64,000 bases of DNA from Microbacterium sp. T2.11-28 (GTDB taxonomy: Bacteria > Actinomycetota > Actinomycetes > Actinomycetales > Microbacteriaceae), in NCBI RefSeq assembly GCF_950097975.1, contig NZ_CATNHF010000032.1, positions 1 to 64,000 of the forward strand. The letters run 5' to 3'. The first letter of the stretch is position 1, and each line of letters opens with the position of its first letter. The notes under the pieces were generated by a model that saw only the letters and a list, made by a program, of their open reading frames with translations, was not told the DNA's origin and ran no database searches. The position numbers were made by a program, and so were the translations under genes. Positions 34,040 to 42,569 of the stretch are shown here, in pieces.

Positions 34040-35055
34040 GGCCGGTCCGCGATGGTGCGGGCGATCACGGCGGCGTCCCGGGACACCCCGGCGAGGGTGT
34101 CCGCTCCGGGGCGGCTGTGGGCGGGGATCCCGGCGACGAACAAGCCCGGCAGTCCGGTCATCGCCGGTCGGGACCGGGCTGCTGTCGCCTCGGCGGGGAG
34201 CCAGTCGTCACCGGGGTCGTATCCGGTGGCGAGGATCACCGAGTCCGGGGCGAGGGTGCTGCCATCGGCGAACGTGACATGCCCGTTGTTCGCACCGGTC
34301 ACCGCCGGGGCGACCGCCACGCCCGCGTGACGCAGCGCATGGTAGCTGTCGCCGAACACCGGCTGCACGGCGGGTGGGCGGCCCAGCCAGGACGAGCCTG
34401 CCCGGGCGTGGACGGGGAAGGTAGGGGCGGGTCGGTGCGGCCGTCGGGTGCGGACCGCGAGGGTGACCTTGTGGGAGGCGGACAGCTCTCGCGCCAGCTG
34501 CACCCCGCTGTTGCCGCCGCCGACGATCAGCACCCGCCCGGTGGGCACCTGCCGGGGGAACTGGTAGTGGGCGCTGTGCAGCACCACCCCGGGCACCCGC
34601 AGCTCTGACGCCCACGCGGGGATGCGGGGGTGGGTGGCGGCGCCGGTCGCGCACACCACGTTGCGGGTCTGCACGTCGCCCTCCGCGGTCTGCAGCTGCA
34701 GCACCGACCCGTGACCGCGGCGTTCCACCCCGACCACACGCAACCCCCAGAACGGGTCCACCCCCAGGGTGTGCTGCACCTGGTCCAGGTAGTTCGCGAT
34801 CTCATCGGCCCGGGGATGCTCGTGCGGGTCCAGCGGCAGCGGCCGGAGCGGAAGCGTGCTGTGGCGGGCGTCGGACAGCAGCCGCATCGAATGCCACCGG
34901 GACGCCCAACTGCGTTGCCGGTCCGTGGCGGCGTCGACGACCACGAACTCCTGCTGCGGCCGCAACCCCAACCCGATCAGCGCGGCGGCCACCGCGAGCC
35001 CGGCCTGCCCGGCCCCGACGATGATCGCCCGCCGATGCGTCAACCCCGACCGCAT
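34036..35055 (-). CDS. flavin-dependent monooxygenase-like oxidoreductase (339 aa)
   Basis: The N-terminal FAD site is AIIVGAGQAGLAVAAALIG, and a second Rossmann motif, VLIVGGGNSGVQLARELSA, binds NAD(P)H. An ATGYDPGDDWLP motif marks the CzcO/Baeyer-Villiger-like family. The likely start is ATG 35055, which follows a purine-rich GAGGGGGTGGTG stretch; nearby GTG codons are alternatives. The C-terminus overlaps lnt by 4 nt. It may act in metal-ion or thiol metabolism; the substrate is not known. Confidence 0.8.
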   Translation of the reverse strand: MRSGLTHRRAIIVGAGQAGLAVAAALIGLGLRPQQEFVVVDAATDRQRSWASRWHSMRLLSDARHSTLPLRPLPLDPHEHPRADEIANYLDQVQHTLGVDPFWGLRVVGVERRGHGSVLQLQTAEGDVQTRNVVCATGAATHPRIPAWASELRVPGVVLHSAHYQFPRQVPTGRVLIVGGGNSGVQLARELSASHKVTLAVRTRRPHRPAPTFPVHARAGSSWLGRPPAVQPVFGDSYHALRHAGVAVAPAVTGANNGHVTFADGSTLAPDSVILATGYDPGDDWLPAEATAARSRPAMTGLPGLFVAGIPAHSRPGADTLAGVSRDAAVIARTIADRP

Positions 35056-35293
35056 CACCACCCCCTCCCCGCACAAGAGGGCCGGGGCGGGAACGGACGG
35101 AGGATGATCGCGCCGGCGCCGCGGCGGGACGGGGCCGGACGGGGCCGAGCGGGGCCGGGTGGGCGGCGGTGACCGGCCGCAGCCGTCGGCACCGGACCGG
35201 CGACGGGGGCCGCCGTGATACGGGTCGTCAAGACATTCTCCAAACCTAGAAATCGGCATCACACAGCGCCCGCACACGGGCGGGCGGGAAGAC

Positions 35294-35313
35294 GCCGCCC
35301 ATGGGTGGGCGGC
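35294..35313. terminator. hairpin after the gene at 35324
   Basis: GCCGCCCA TGGG TGGGCGGC is a perfect 8-bp stem with a 4-nt loop, 11 bp downstream of the minus-strand stop at 35324. It is a likely terminator. No T-tract follows. Confidence 0.45.
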
Positions 35314-35323
35314 ATGCCGGATC

Positions 35324-35770
35324 TCAGGTTCGGGAAATCGACAACAGCAGCAGTGAGGGCGCGGCCGGACGCCGCGACACGGGCACCGGCACCAGCAGCG
35401 GCGCGCGCACCGGACGGGATACCCGCAGTATCCGCAGCCGGCTCTGTAACCGCAACCCCGTCACGGCCGCCAGTACCAGCAGCGTGCACACCACCCCGAT
35501 CAGGCACCCCCACGCCCCGGACGCATCGACGGACACCCCCGCAGAGGACGACGCCGTCCGGCCCTCCACCGGTGCCCCCGAGTCCGGGGTAGAGCCGGTC
35601 GCGACGGGGGAGCCCGCACTGGTGTCGGCGTGCGCGTCAGCCGTGGTGTGGGAGGTGGTCCAGCCGCCGATGATGAGCACAAGTGCCAGGCCCAGGATGG
35701 TCAGCAGCCGCCCCGACCACCACCCCGCCGCGATGACCCGGTCGGGCCGGGATCGGGGGTCGCGGGGCAT
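35324..35770 (-). CDS. small membrane protein with C-terminal LSISRT motif (148 aa)
   Basis: Two membrane helices (about 22-39 and 87-108) surround a Ser/Thr-rich outer loop. The last residues are PSLLLLSISRT. The same ending closes the DUF6153-like proteins at 46151 and 46795, but this one lacks their N-terminal MHxL segment. It is read away from the oxidase gene at 36195 and ends 11 bp before a hairpin. Its role is unknown; with its relatives it may sense or handle copper. Confidence 0.65.
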   Translation of the reverse strand: MPRDPRSRPDRVIAAGWWSGRLLTILGLALVLIIGGWTTSHTTADAHADTSAGSPVATGSTPDSGAPVEGRTASSSAGVSVDASGAWGCLIGVVCTLLVLAAVTGLRLQSRLRILRVSRPVRAPLLVPVPVSRRPAAPSLLLLSISRT

Positions 35771-36136
35771 AGTCCCTCACTGTACCAATCCGACCTTTGC
35801 GTCTCCCGGATCCCGCCCGGCCGCAGGCCCTCCACGCCTTCGCCGACAGAGCAGCCACATCGCGTCCACCGGCACGTCGTTCTCGATTATCGGCGAACGA
35901 CGTCCGTCTCCTGAGCGGAAGGATCAGTGCCCTCGGGGTGCCGTGGTGTCGGTGAAGGCGGGCAGCAGGATCGCCGTGACGCCGTCGGGGTCGAGTCTGC
36001 CGGTGCGGACTTCTTCGGCGGCGCCGTTGAGGACGGCACGGGTCGCTGAACTCCGCCGCGATCGTCTCGGCTGCGTCAGGTTCGCCCCACCGGGCACGTG
36101 CACCCGTCGCCACCGGAGGCGGCACCGGTTGAAAGA
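35771..36136. other. intergenic region with possible decayed gene fragment
   Basis: No complete gene is present between 35770 and the operator at 36137. On the minus strand between about 36090 and 35924 two overlapping frames read AETIAAEFSD and AVLNGAAEEVRTGRLDP, ending in a TGA at 35924. They look like the frameshifted C-terminus of a small soluble protein of unknown family. Confidence 0.35.
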
Positions 36137-36153
36137 ATACCCGGAGGGGGTAT
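36137..36153. promoter_or_regulatory. CsoR-type operator 2, oxidase-fusion promoter
   Basis: ATACCC-N5-GGGTAT palindrome at 36137-36153; TATAAG overlaps its right end and fits a -10 box. It lies 41 bp before the ATG of the DUF4396-multicopper oxidase gene. Confidence 0.75.
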
Positions 36154-36194
36154 AAGGTGCGGGGAAGTGGTGTGCGAGGGAGAGGCGGGCGAGG

Positions 36195-38111
36195 ATGATT
36201 CAACCGATCGACTATTTCCTGGTCGCCTGGTTCGTGCTGGTCGCGATCAGCACCGTCTGGGTCGGGGTGGACCAGTTCCGTCACAACCCGGAACCGGCGG
36301 TGATGAAGTGGGGCTTTATCCTGGTCACCCTCTACTTGGGGCCGATCGGGGCGCTGCTGTATGTGCTCGCGGACAAGGAGCCGCGACCGGGAGAGCATGA
36401 GGAGTTCACCCGGCCGCTGTGGAAGCAGGGCATCGGCTCGACCATTCACTGCGTCGCGGGCGATGCCACCGGCATCGTCGTCGCCGCCGTCGTCGTCGCG
36501 TCGCTGGGCCTGCCCATGTGGCTGGATCTGATCATCGAGTACGCCGCCGGGTTCGCGTTCGGGTTGTTCGTGTTCCAGGCCCTGTTCATGAAGAACATGA
36601 TGGGCGGCAGCTACTGGCAGAACGTGCGCCGCTCGTTCCTGCCCGAGTTCATCAGCATGAACCTGATGATGGCGGGCATGGCGCCGGTGATGTCGCTGCT
36701 GATGATGGGCCGCGACATGCGGGCCATGCTGCCCACCGAGCTGCTGTTCTGGGCAGTGATGAGCTTCGGGATCGCGGTCGGGTTCGTGCTCGCCTACCCC
36801 GTGAACGTGTGGATGGTGAAGAAGGGCCTTAAACACGGCCTGATGACCGTCCGCCCCCAGCCCGCCACCCACCCCCAGGAGCATGACGCGCACGCGCAAC
36901 ACAGCCCGCGGCCGCCGGAGGCGCACGCCGGCCACGACCAGGCGGCGGGCCGCGCGACGTCGCCGGGGCCGGGGCATGAGGCACACCAGCCTTCCGGCGC
37001 CGGCCGGGTGACCGTGCCGCAGCTGACCGTGGTCGGCGCGTTCTCCGCGATCGCGCTCGTGGTCGGGATGGTCGCCCCCGCGAACGCCGTCAACATGACT
37101 CTTAGCGCGCACGACGTCGGTGGGCTGATCATGCCGCCCGGGATGATCATGACCCGTGACACCCCCGCCGAGGCGATGCGGGACATGGCTGCCGTCGACC
37201 CGCGGGCCGCGACCGCCGCGTACGACGTGGACACCCGCGGTGATGAGGTGCTGGAACCTGCCCGCATCGAGGACGGGGTGAGGGTGTTCGAGCTGACCGT
37301 GTCGCAGATCCGCTGGGAGATCCTCCCCGGCGTCACCGTCGACGCGTACGCGTACAACGGGCAGATCCCGGGGCCTCGGCTGCAGGTCACGCAGGGCGAC
37401 CGGATCCGCATCGACGTCACCAACGAGCTCGACGAGTCCACGACCGTGCACTGGCACGGCCTGGACGTGCCCAACGAGATGGACGGGCCCGCCGGGATCA
37501 CCCAGGATCCCATCCAGCCCGGCGACACCTACCGGTACGAGTACACGGTGAAGCAGTGGGGCACGTTCTTCTACCACTCCCACGATCACGCCGACCGGCA
37601 GCAGGCCCTCGGCTTGTACGGGGCGCTGATCATCGACCCCGCCGACCCTGGCCTGCAGCCGCCCGCCGATCACGAGTACACGATCCAGCTGCAGGAGTGG
37701 CTGTCCCGGGAGGGACTGACCTATCCGGCGATGCCGATGGAAGGGGGCATGCCGAACTACTTCACCATCAACGGGAAGGCGTACCCGGCCACCGAGACCA
37801 TCGACATGAAGGTGGGCGAGACCCTCCGGGTGCGCTTCATCGGCTCGAACACCAACGACATTCACCCGATGCACATCCACGGCGGCCCGTTCACCGTCGT
37901 CGCCCGCGACGGGGCGGCTCTCACCACGGCGCAGCAGTTCCAGGCCGACACGATCAACGTCGGGCCGGGACAACGCTACGACGTGCTCTGGAACGCGCTC
38001 GAGCCCGGCCAGTGGCTCATCCACTGCCACATCAACCACCACACCACCAACAACAACGTCGAAACCGACGGCGCCGGCGGCCTGACCATGATCATCAACG
38101 TCACCGAGTAA
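36195..38111 (+). CDS. DUF4396-multicopper oxidase fusion (638 aa)
   Basis: Residues 1-220 form a DUF4396 domain: about six membrane helices, including HCVAGDATGIVVAAVVVASL and MMAGMAPVMSLLMMG. A His-rich linker (about 225-265: HPQEHDAHAQH) precedes a cytosol-to-outside helix (280-298). Residues 360-638 are a cupredoxin multicopper oxidase with HWHG (419-422), HSHDH (461-465), HPMHIHG (557-563) and HCHINHH (610-616). The axial Met or Leu normally found five residues after the last His is not obvious. It would oxidise Cu(I) outside the membrane. A CsoR operator precedes it. Confidence 0.88.
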   Translation: MIQPIDYFLVAWFVLVAISTVWVGVDQFRHNPEPAVMKWGFILVTLYLGPIGALLYVLADKEPRPGEHEEFTRPLWKQGIGSTIHCVAGDATGIVVAAVVVASLGLPMWLDLIIEYAAGFAFGLFVFQALFMKNMMGGSYWQNVRRSFLPEFISMNLMMAGMAPVMSLLMMGRDMRAMLPTELLFWAVMSFGIAVGFVLAYPVNVWMVKKGLKHGLMTVRPQPATHPQEHDAHAQHSPRPPEAHAGHDQAAGRATSPGPGHEAHQPSGAGRVTVPQLTVVGAFSAIALVVGMVAPANAVNMTLSAHDVGGLIMPPGMIMTRDTPAEAMRDMAAVDPRAATAAYDVDTRGDEVLEPARIEDGVRVFELTVSQIRWEILPGVTVDAYAYNGQIPGPRLQVTQGDRIRIDVTNELDESTTVHWHGLDVPNEMDGPAGITQDPIQPGDTYRYEYTVKQWGTFFYHSHDHADRQQALGLYGALIIDPADPGLQPPADHEYTIQLQEWLSREGLTYPAMPMEGGMPNYFTINGKAYPATETIDMKVGETLRVRFIGSNTNDIHPMHIHGGPFTVVARDGAALTTAQQFQADTINVGPGQRYDVLWNALEPGQWLIHCHINHHTTNNNVETDGAGGLTMIINVTE

Positions 38112-38291
38112 CCCCACGAACCAAAGAACCGCCGCCGTCATCGCCGTTGCCGGGTCGAGTCACGTCCGCGCCCTCCGGCAGCACAGCAGGCCGATGCCAG
38201 GGGTGCCCAGTTCATCGTGCCCGACCGTTTCGGTTGCCGGGGGCCGAGGTCGCCCGCCCGCCCGCAACGGGGCGCGGTGACCTCGCCGTGG

Positions 38292-39803
38292 TCAGGTGGT
38301 CGCGGGAGGGAGGACGCGTCGGCGGCGGGCGACGGTGACGGCCGCGGCGACCGTGAGCGCCGCCGAGACGGCGAGGAGCACGGCGGCGAGGAGGATCTGC
38401 CCCGGTGGCGGGGTGGCGGCGGTGACGGGCTGGTAGAGGTTGCGCTGCTGGCTTTGCGGGCCGGTGAGTTGCTGATCGACGGGCACCCACACCTCGAGGG
38501 TGCGTTCGCCGGTGGCGAACTGGGCGTACACGAACCACAGCCCCGGTGACGGCAGCGCCAGTTCCCCGGTGAAGGTGCCGGGAGGCGGGGTGCCGGGGTG
38601 CGCGCGCAGCGGCGCGGTGAGGTCCTCTCCCGCGCGGCGGGCGACCAGCCGGGTCGGGGTGAGGTCGGTGTCGTCGGTGAGGCGGATGCCGGTGATGGTG
38701 ACGGTCAGCTGCCCGGTGCCGTCGCCGGTGACGGTCATCTGTGCGGTGCCGTAGGCGGTGCCCTGGCCGGGGTCGTGCGCCTGCGCGGGTGGGGGCGGGG
38801 CGAGGGCGACCAGCAGAAGGGTGAGGGCCGCGGCCGCGGCCCCGGATCGGAGGCGAGTCCCCGGCCGCACGGTGAGGGCGATCATGCTGACGATGATCAC
38901 CGTGGTGGTGCCGACGGCGGACCAGGCGACGGGGGTGGGTGGGACGCTGCTGATCCCGGTCCCGGAGGCCAGCAGTTGCAGGGTGGTCACGGCGAGGGCG
39001 GCCACCGGCCACCGCCACCGGGGGACGGGCAGGGCCAGCAGGAAGAGCCCGGCCACGGCGACCGGCAGGTCGGGGGCGAGCCACCCAGAGGTGGTGAGCA
39101 GCACCCACAGCACCACCCGGAACACCAGGTACCCGGCGACGACGAGGACGATGTGGGTGCGGCCGGGGACCAGGGTGGTGATCACCCATGCCGCGCCGAG
39201 GGTGGTCGCCAGCAGCAGCGGCAGGGACAGGGTCTCGGTGAACTGGGGCACGTCGGTGTCGTATTCCATCACGATGATCAGCGCCGCCCCGAGCACGCCT
39301 GCGGCCAGGGCGATCCGCGGCGGGGCGGGCACGAGCCGGTCGGTGCCGGTGAGCAGGCCGATCAGCACGCACAGGGTGCCGATCACCGACAGCAGGTGCG
39401 GGGGCGACCAGAGCACCGCGTCACGCCCGAACGCGGTGTGCCAGAACGCGTCGGCGGGGGCGGCCGCCGCGGTCGCGACCGCCGCAGCGACCGCGAGGGC
39501 GAACCCGGGCGTGCGGAACACGGCGGTCACGGAGCGTGTCGCGGCCAGCCGCCGCCACCCCCAGCCGGCGATCACGACCCCGACGGTGAGGATCGACGCA
39601 TACAGCAGCAGGTGGGGAGGGATGAAGGTGCTGTCCCGGCCGAGGGTGGTGTGCCAGGAGTCGTCCCAATACGCCGACCCAACCCCGGCGGCTGCGGCGG
39701 CTGCGGCGACCCAGACGCCCCCGGCCCCCAGCGCCGGGGAACCGCGGGCCGGGTCCGGCTCGGACGGGAGGGGGGCGCGGTCACGGGTGCCGTGTGGTCG
39801 CAT
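38292..39803 (-). CDS. polytopic membrane protein with repeated WHT-GRD-PPHLL motif (503 aa)
   Basis: About nine membrane helices occupy residues 28-370. The motif W-H-T, G-R-D, then P-P-H-L-L occurs twice (50-66 and 121-138) before two helices, suggesting an internal duplication with metal- or ligand-binding histidines. The C-terminal 120 residues are an exported beta-sandwich-like domain (QLTVTITGIRLT and LPSPGLWFVYAQFA), similar in layout to YtkA/CopC-like domains, and end with a helix. ATG 39803 follows AAAGGAC. It is convergent with the oxidase fusion and 90 bp upstream of ccdA. Confidence 0.7.
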   Translation of the reverse strand: MRPHGTRDRAPLPSEPDPARGSPALGAGGVWVAAAAAAAGVGSAYWDDSWHTTLGRDSTFIPPHLLLYASILTVGVVIAGWGWRRLAATRSVTAVFRTPGFALAVAAAVATAAAAPADAFWHTAFGRDAVLWSPPHLLSVIGTLCVLIGLLTGTDRLVPAPPRIALAAGVLGAALIIVMEYDTDVPQFTETLSLPLLLATTLGAAWVITTLVPGRTHIVLVVAGYLVFRVVLWVLLTTSGWLAPDLPVAVAGLFLLALPVPRWRWPVAALAVTTLQLLASGTGISSVPPTPVAWSAVGTTTVIIVSMIALTVRPGTRLRSGAAAAALTLLLVALAPPPPAQAHDPGQGTAYGTAQMTVTGDGTGQLTVTITGIRLTDDTDLTPTRLVARRAGEDLTAPLRAHPGTPPPGTFTGELALPSPGLWFVYAQFATGERTLEVWVPVDQQLTGPQSQQRNLYQPVTAATPPPGQILLAAVLLAVSAALTVAAAVTVARRRRVLPPATT

Positions 39804-39892
39804 GGTCTGTCCTTTCAGTGATGCGGCAGGGAGCCGGTCCGCCCCTGCCAGGCGGCTAACGCCATGGCGCCGCTCCCGGCGGCAGCGGGGTG

Positions 39893-40621
39893 TTAGAGGG
39901 GGAGCACGGTGGCTCCGATGAGGTTCTGGATGCTGGAGATGAGGAGTGTCCAGGCTCCGCTGATCATCGCGATGCCGGTGGCGATCATGAGGATCCCGCC
40001 GGTGATGTTGATGGTGCGGATGTGGCGGCGCAGGAACGTGATGCTTCCGGTGGCCCAGTTCAGGCCGGCCGCGGCGGCGATGAAGGGCAACCCCAGGCCC
40101 AGGCAGTAGGTGACGGCGAGGAGGGCGCCGCGGGCGGGGTTGCCGGTGGTGAGGCTGAGCGCGGAGATCGCGGCGAGGGTGGGGCCCAGGCACGGGGTCC
40201 AGCCGAGCCCGAACGCGATGCCGAGCAGGGGAGCTCCGGCCAGCCCGCTGGGTGGGTGGATGGCGGGTTTCGCGGTGCGTTGGAGAAGCCGGAACACGCC
40301 GAGGAACACGAGCCCCATCAGCAGGACCACGATCCCGAGGATGCGGGTGAGGAGATCTTGCCAGCGGATGAGCCAGCCACCCAGGGCGCCGAACGCGGCC
40401 CCGTAGCCGATGAACAGGACGGAGAAGCCGAGGGTGAACAGCCCGGTCCCGGCCAGCGCCCGCCACCGGGAGACCCCCGCGGTGGTGGTGGTGCCGGTGA
40501 GGTAGCCGAGGTAGCCGGGCACGAGGGGGAGCACGCAGGGGGAGGCGAAGGACACCAGCCCGGCGAGGAGGGCGAGGGGGAGGGCGGCCCAGATGCTGCC
40601 GGCGGTGATGATCTCCCCCAT
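39893..40621 (-). CDS. ccdA: cytochrome c biogenesis thiol transporter CcdA
   Basis: CcdA carries reducing power across the membrane. The two paired cysteines lie in SFASPCVLPLVPGYLG (helix 1) and GLGWTPCLGPTLAA (helix 4), with six membrane helices in all. It probably reduces the adjacent TlpA-like lipoprotein and thereby apocytochrome c or other exported thiol proteins. ATG 40621 shares one base with the previous stop. The longer frame to 41155 belongs to the neighbouring gene's shadow. Confidence 0.9.
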   Translation of the reverse strand: MGEIITAGSIWAALPLALLAGLVSFASPCVLPLVPGYLGYLTGTTTTAGVSRWRALAGTGLFTLGFSVLFIGYGAAFGALGGWLIRWQDLLTRILGIVVLLMGLVFLGVFRLLQRTAKPAIHPPSGLAGAPLLGIAFGLGWTPCLGPTLAAISALSLTTGNPARGALLAVTYCLGLGLPFIAAAAGLNWATGSITFLRRHIRTINITGGILMIATGIAMISGAWTLLISSIQNLIGATVLPL

Positions 40622-41250
40622 CAGGGGCTCGTCTCGGCGAGGACGGTGTCGATGAGGGAGGCGAGGGTGGTGCGGGTAGGAAGCTGCCCGATGATGCGGG
40701 CGGCCATCCGGCCGGTGCGGTCCAGGACGATGGTGGTGGGCACGGCGCCGGGGGCGGCTTTCCCGGCGAACGCGGCTTGCACGGTGCTGGTGGTGGCGTC
40801 CAGGATCGACGGGTAGGTGATGCCGAATTGGTTCTCGAACGCGGCGGCGGTGTCGGCGGTGTCGCGCACGTTGACGCCGATGAACACGACACCGTCGGGC
40901 TGGTAGGTCTGGGCGAGGGCTTCCAGGTCGGGCGCTTCGGCACGGCAGGGCGGGCAGGCGGCGTACCAGAAGTTCACCACGACGACCGAACCCTCCCACG
41001 CGGTGGAATCCGCCTGCTCCCCGGTGTCGGTGGTGCCGGTGAAGGTGACCGGGTCGTCGCGCTGATCGGCGGGGATCTCCCGCACGGTCTCGTCCGCGGA
41101 CAGATACCCCGGGGACGGGGAGGAGGACAACAGGCCGGGCGTCTGGGCGGTGCACCCGACCAGAAGCAGGGTGAGCGCGCCGAACGCGGCGACCGCGGCG
41201 GCGGTGACCGTGCGGCGGGGTGGGCGGGTCAGGGCGGTGGGGGTGCGCAT
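40621..41250 (-). CDS. TlpA/ResA-like thioredoxin lipoprotein (209 aa)
   Basis: A lipoprotein signal (ALTLLLVGCTAQ, Cys33) is followed by a thioredoxin fold with the redox pair CPPC (99-102) in FWYAACPPCRAEAP and a cis-Pro segment GAVPTTIVLDR. Such proteins reduce apocytochrome c cysteines or other exported thiols, taking electrons from CcdA. The stop overlaps ccdA by one base. The longer name ResA would fit, but copper-related substrates are also possible. Confidence 0.9.
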   Translation of the reverse strand: MRTPTALTRPPRRTVTAAAVAAFGALTLLLVGCTAQTPGLLSSSPSPGYLSADETVREIPADQRDDPVTFTGTTDTGEQADSTAWEGSVVVVNFWYAACPPCRAEAPDLEALAQTYQPDGVVFIGVNVRDTADTAAAFENQFGITYPSILDATTSTVQAAFAGKAAPGAVPTTIVLDRTGRMAARIIGQLPTRTTLASLIDTVLAETSP

Positions 41251-41271
41251 GCGGGGAATCGCTCCGGCCGG

Positions 41272-41547
41272 TCAGGTGTTCGTGTTCTTGGTGGTGGGGC
41301 GGCGGCGGCCGGCGAGGATGGCACCGGTGATCAGCAGCAGCGCCCCGGTCGGGTACCCGGCGACCAGGTCGAGCCAGCCGGGGGGCTGGCCGGGGCCGAA
41401 TACTTCCAGGTGCGCGAGCCAGTGGATGATCGCGACGATCGCGCCGGCGGCCATCAGGGCCTGGCCGACCCGGACGAGCAGGCGGTGTCGCCGCCAGGCA
41501 CGTTGCGGGTCCTCAGCCGGGGCGGGGCGGGGGGTGGTGCGGGTCAT
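41272..41547 (-). CDS. small two-helix membrane protein (91 aa)
   Basis: Two membrane helices (about 28-46 and 62-80) are followed by a basic tail ending KNTNT. No family is recognised. A purine-rich AAAGGACC sequence precedes the ATG at 41547. It lies between ccsB (26 bp upstream) and the TlpA-like gene (21 bp downstream), so it is part of the cytochrome c maturation operon and may be an auxiliary factor. Confidence 0.6.
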   Translation of the reverse strand: MTRTTPRPAPAEDPQRAWRRHRLLVRVGQALMAAGAIVAIIHWLAHLEVFGPGQPPGWLDLVAGYPTGALLLITGAILAGRRRPTTKNTNT

Positions 41548-41573
41548 GAGCGGGTCCTTTCGCAGGGGGCGGG

Positions 41574-42569
41574 TCACAGTCCGGAGTAGGAGTGCAGGCC
41601 GGTGAAGAAGACGTTGACGACGCCGAAGTTGAACAGCACGGCGGCGAAGCCGACGATGCACAGCCAGGCCGCGCGGGTGCCGGCCCAGCCGCGGGTGGCG
41701 GTGGCGTGCAGGTATCCGGCGTAAAGCACCCAGATGATGAACGTCCACACCTCTTTCACGTCCCACCCCCAGAACCTGCCCCAGGCGCGGCCGGCCCAGA
41801 TCGCCCCGGCGATCAGGGTGAAGGTCCACAGGATGAACCCGACGATCGTCAGCCGGTATGCGAGCCGGTCCAGATCCTCCGGCCCGGGCAGACTGTCACG
41901 CAGCCGGGTGAGCCGGGAGGGGCGACCCCGGCGGCGGGTGGTGAGCAGGTAGGTGAGGGAGACGAGGAACGCGAGCCCGAAGAACGCGGTCGCCAGCAGC
42001 GCGACCAGCACGTGGATGACCAGCCACCCGGATTGCAGGGCGGGCATCAGGGGGACGACGGGGACGTAGAAGCTGACCGTCGCGACGCCGAGCAGCAGCA
42101 CGGTCAGCCCGAGCACGGCGCTGCCCAGGTACGCCAACCGCACCCGCAGCGACACGGCCAGGAAAGTGGCGATGATCAGCGCGGTGCCGGTGAGGGAGAA
42201 CTCGAACATGTTCGCCCACGGCACCCGGTCCGCGGCGACCCCGCGCAGCACCACCCCGGCAAGATGGAACACCCAGCCCAGCACGGTCAACGCGAACCCG
42301 ACCCGCGCCGCCTTCCCCGCACCCCGTCCGCCACCCGGGACAGCGGCGGCGGGTGTGGTGGCGGGGGCGGGGGTGGGGGGTGTGCCTGCCAGGTTCGGGT
42401 CGGTGGTGCGGGTGGCGCCGGCGGTGACCGGCACCCGGGCGGTGACCGGGACGGCAGGGGTGCTGGCGCGGCGGGCGAGGTGAAGGGTGTAGGCGACGAA
42501 CGCGGCGGCGTAGATCGCGATCGCGGAGTACACCAGCAGCAGGGACAGGGCGTCAAGGAACGGGGTCAT
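41574..42569 (-). CDS. ccsB: cytochrome c synthase subunit CcsB/CcsA-like
   Basis: This 331-residue protein belongs to the heme-handling family with the WWD signature: WGRFWGWDVKEVWTFIIW. About seven membrane helices and a conserved His pair carry heme to the outside. It works with ResB in system II cytochrome c maturation. An Ala/Pro/Thr-rich linker (about 40-75) joins the first helix to the rest. ATG 42569 overlaps the resB stop by 17 nt. Confidence 0.9.
   Translation of the reverse strand: MTPFLDALSLLLVYSAIAIYAAAFVAYTLHLARRASTPAVPVTARVPVTAGATRTTDPNLAGTPPTPAPATTPAAAVPGGGRGAGKAARVGFALTVLGWVFHLAGVVLRGVAADRVPWANMFEFSLTGTALIIATFLAVSLRVRLAYLGSAVLGLTVLLLGVATVSFYVPVVPLMPALQSGWLVIHVLVALLATAFFGLAFLVSLTYLLTTRRRGRPSRLTRLRDSLPGPEDLDRLAYRLTIVGFILWTFTLIAGAIWAGRAWGRFWGWDVKEVWTFIIWVLYAGYLHATATRGWAGTRAAWLCIVGFAAVLFNFGVVNVFFTGLHSYSGL

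Noticed and set aside
35637-38141. 834-aa frame on the minus strand
   Set aside because: It runs antisense to the well-supported DUF4396-multicopper oxidase gene and has Val/His/Gly-biased composition typical of a high-GC shadow.
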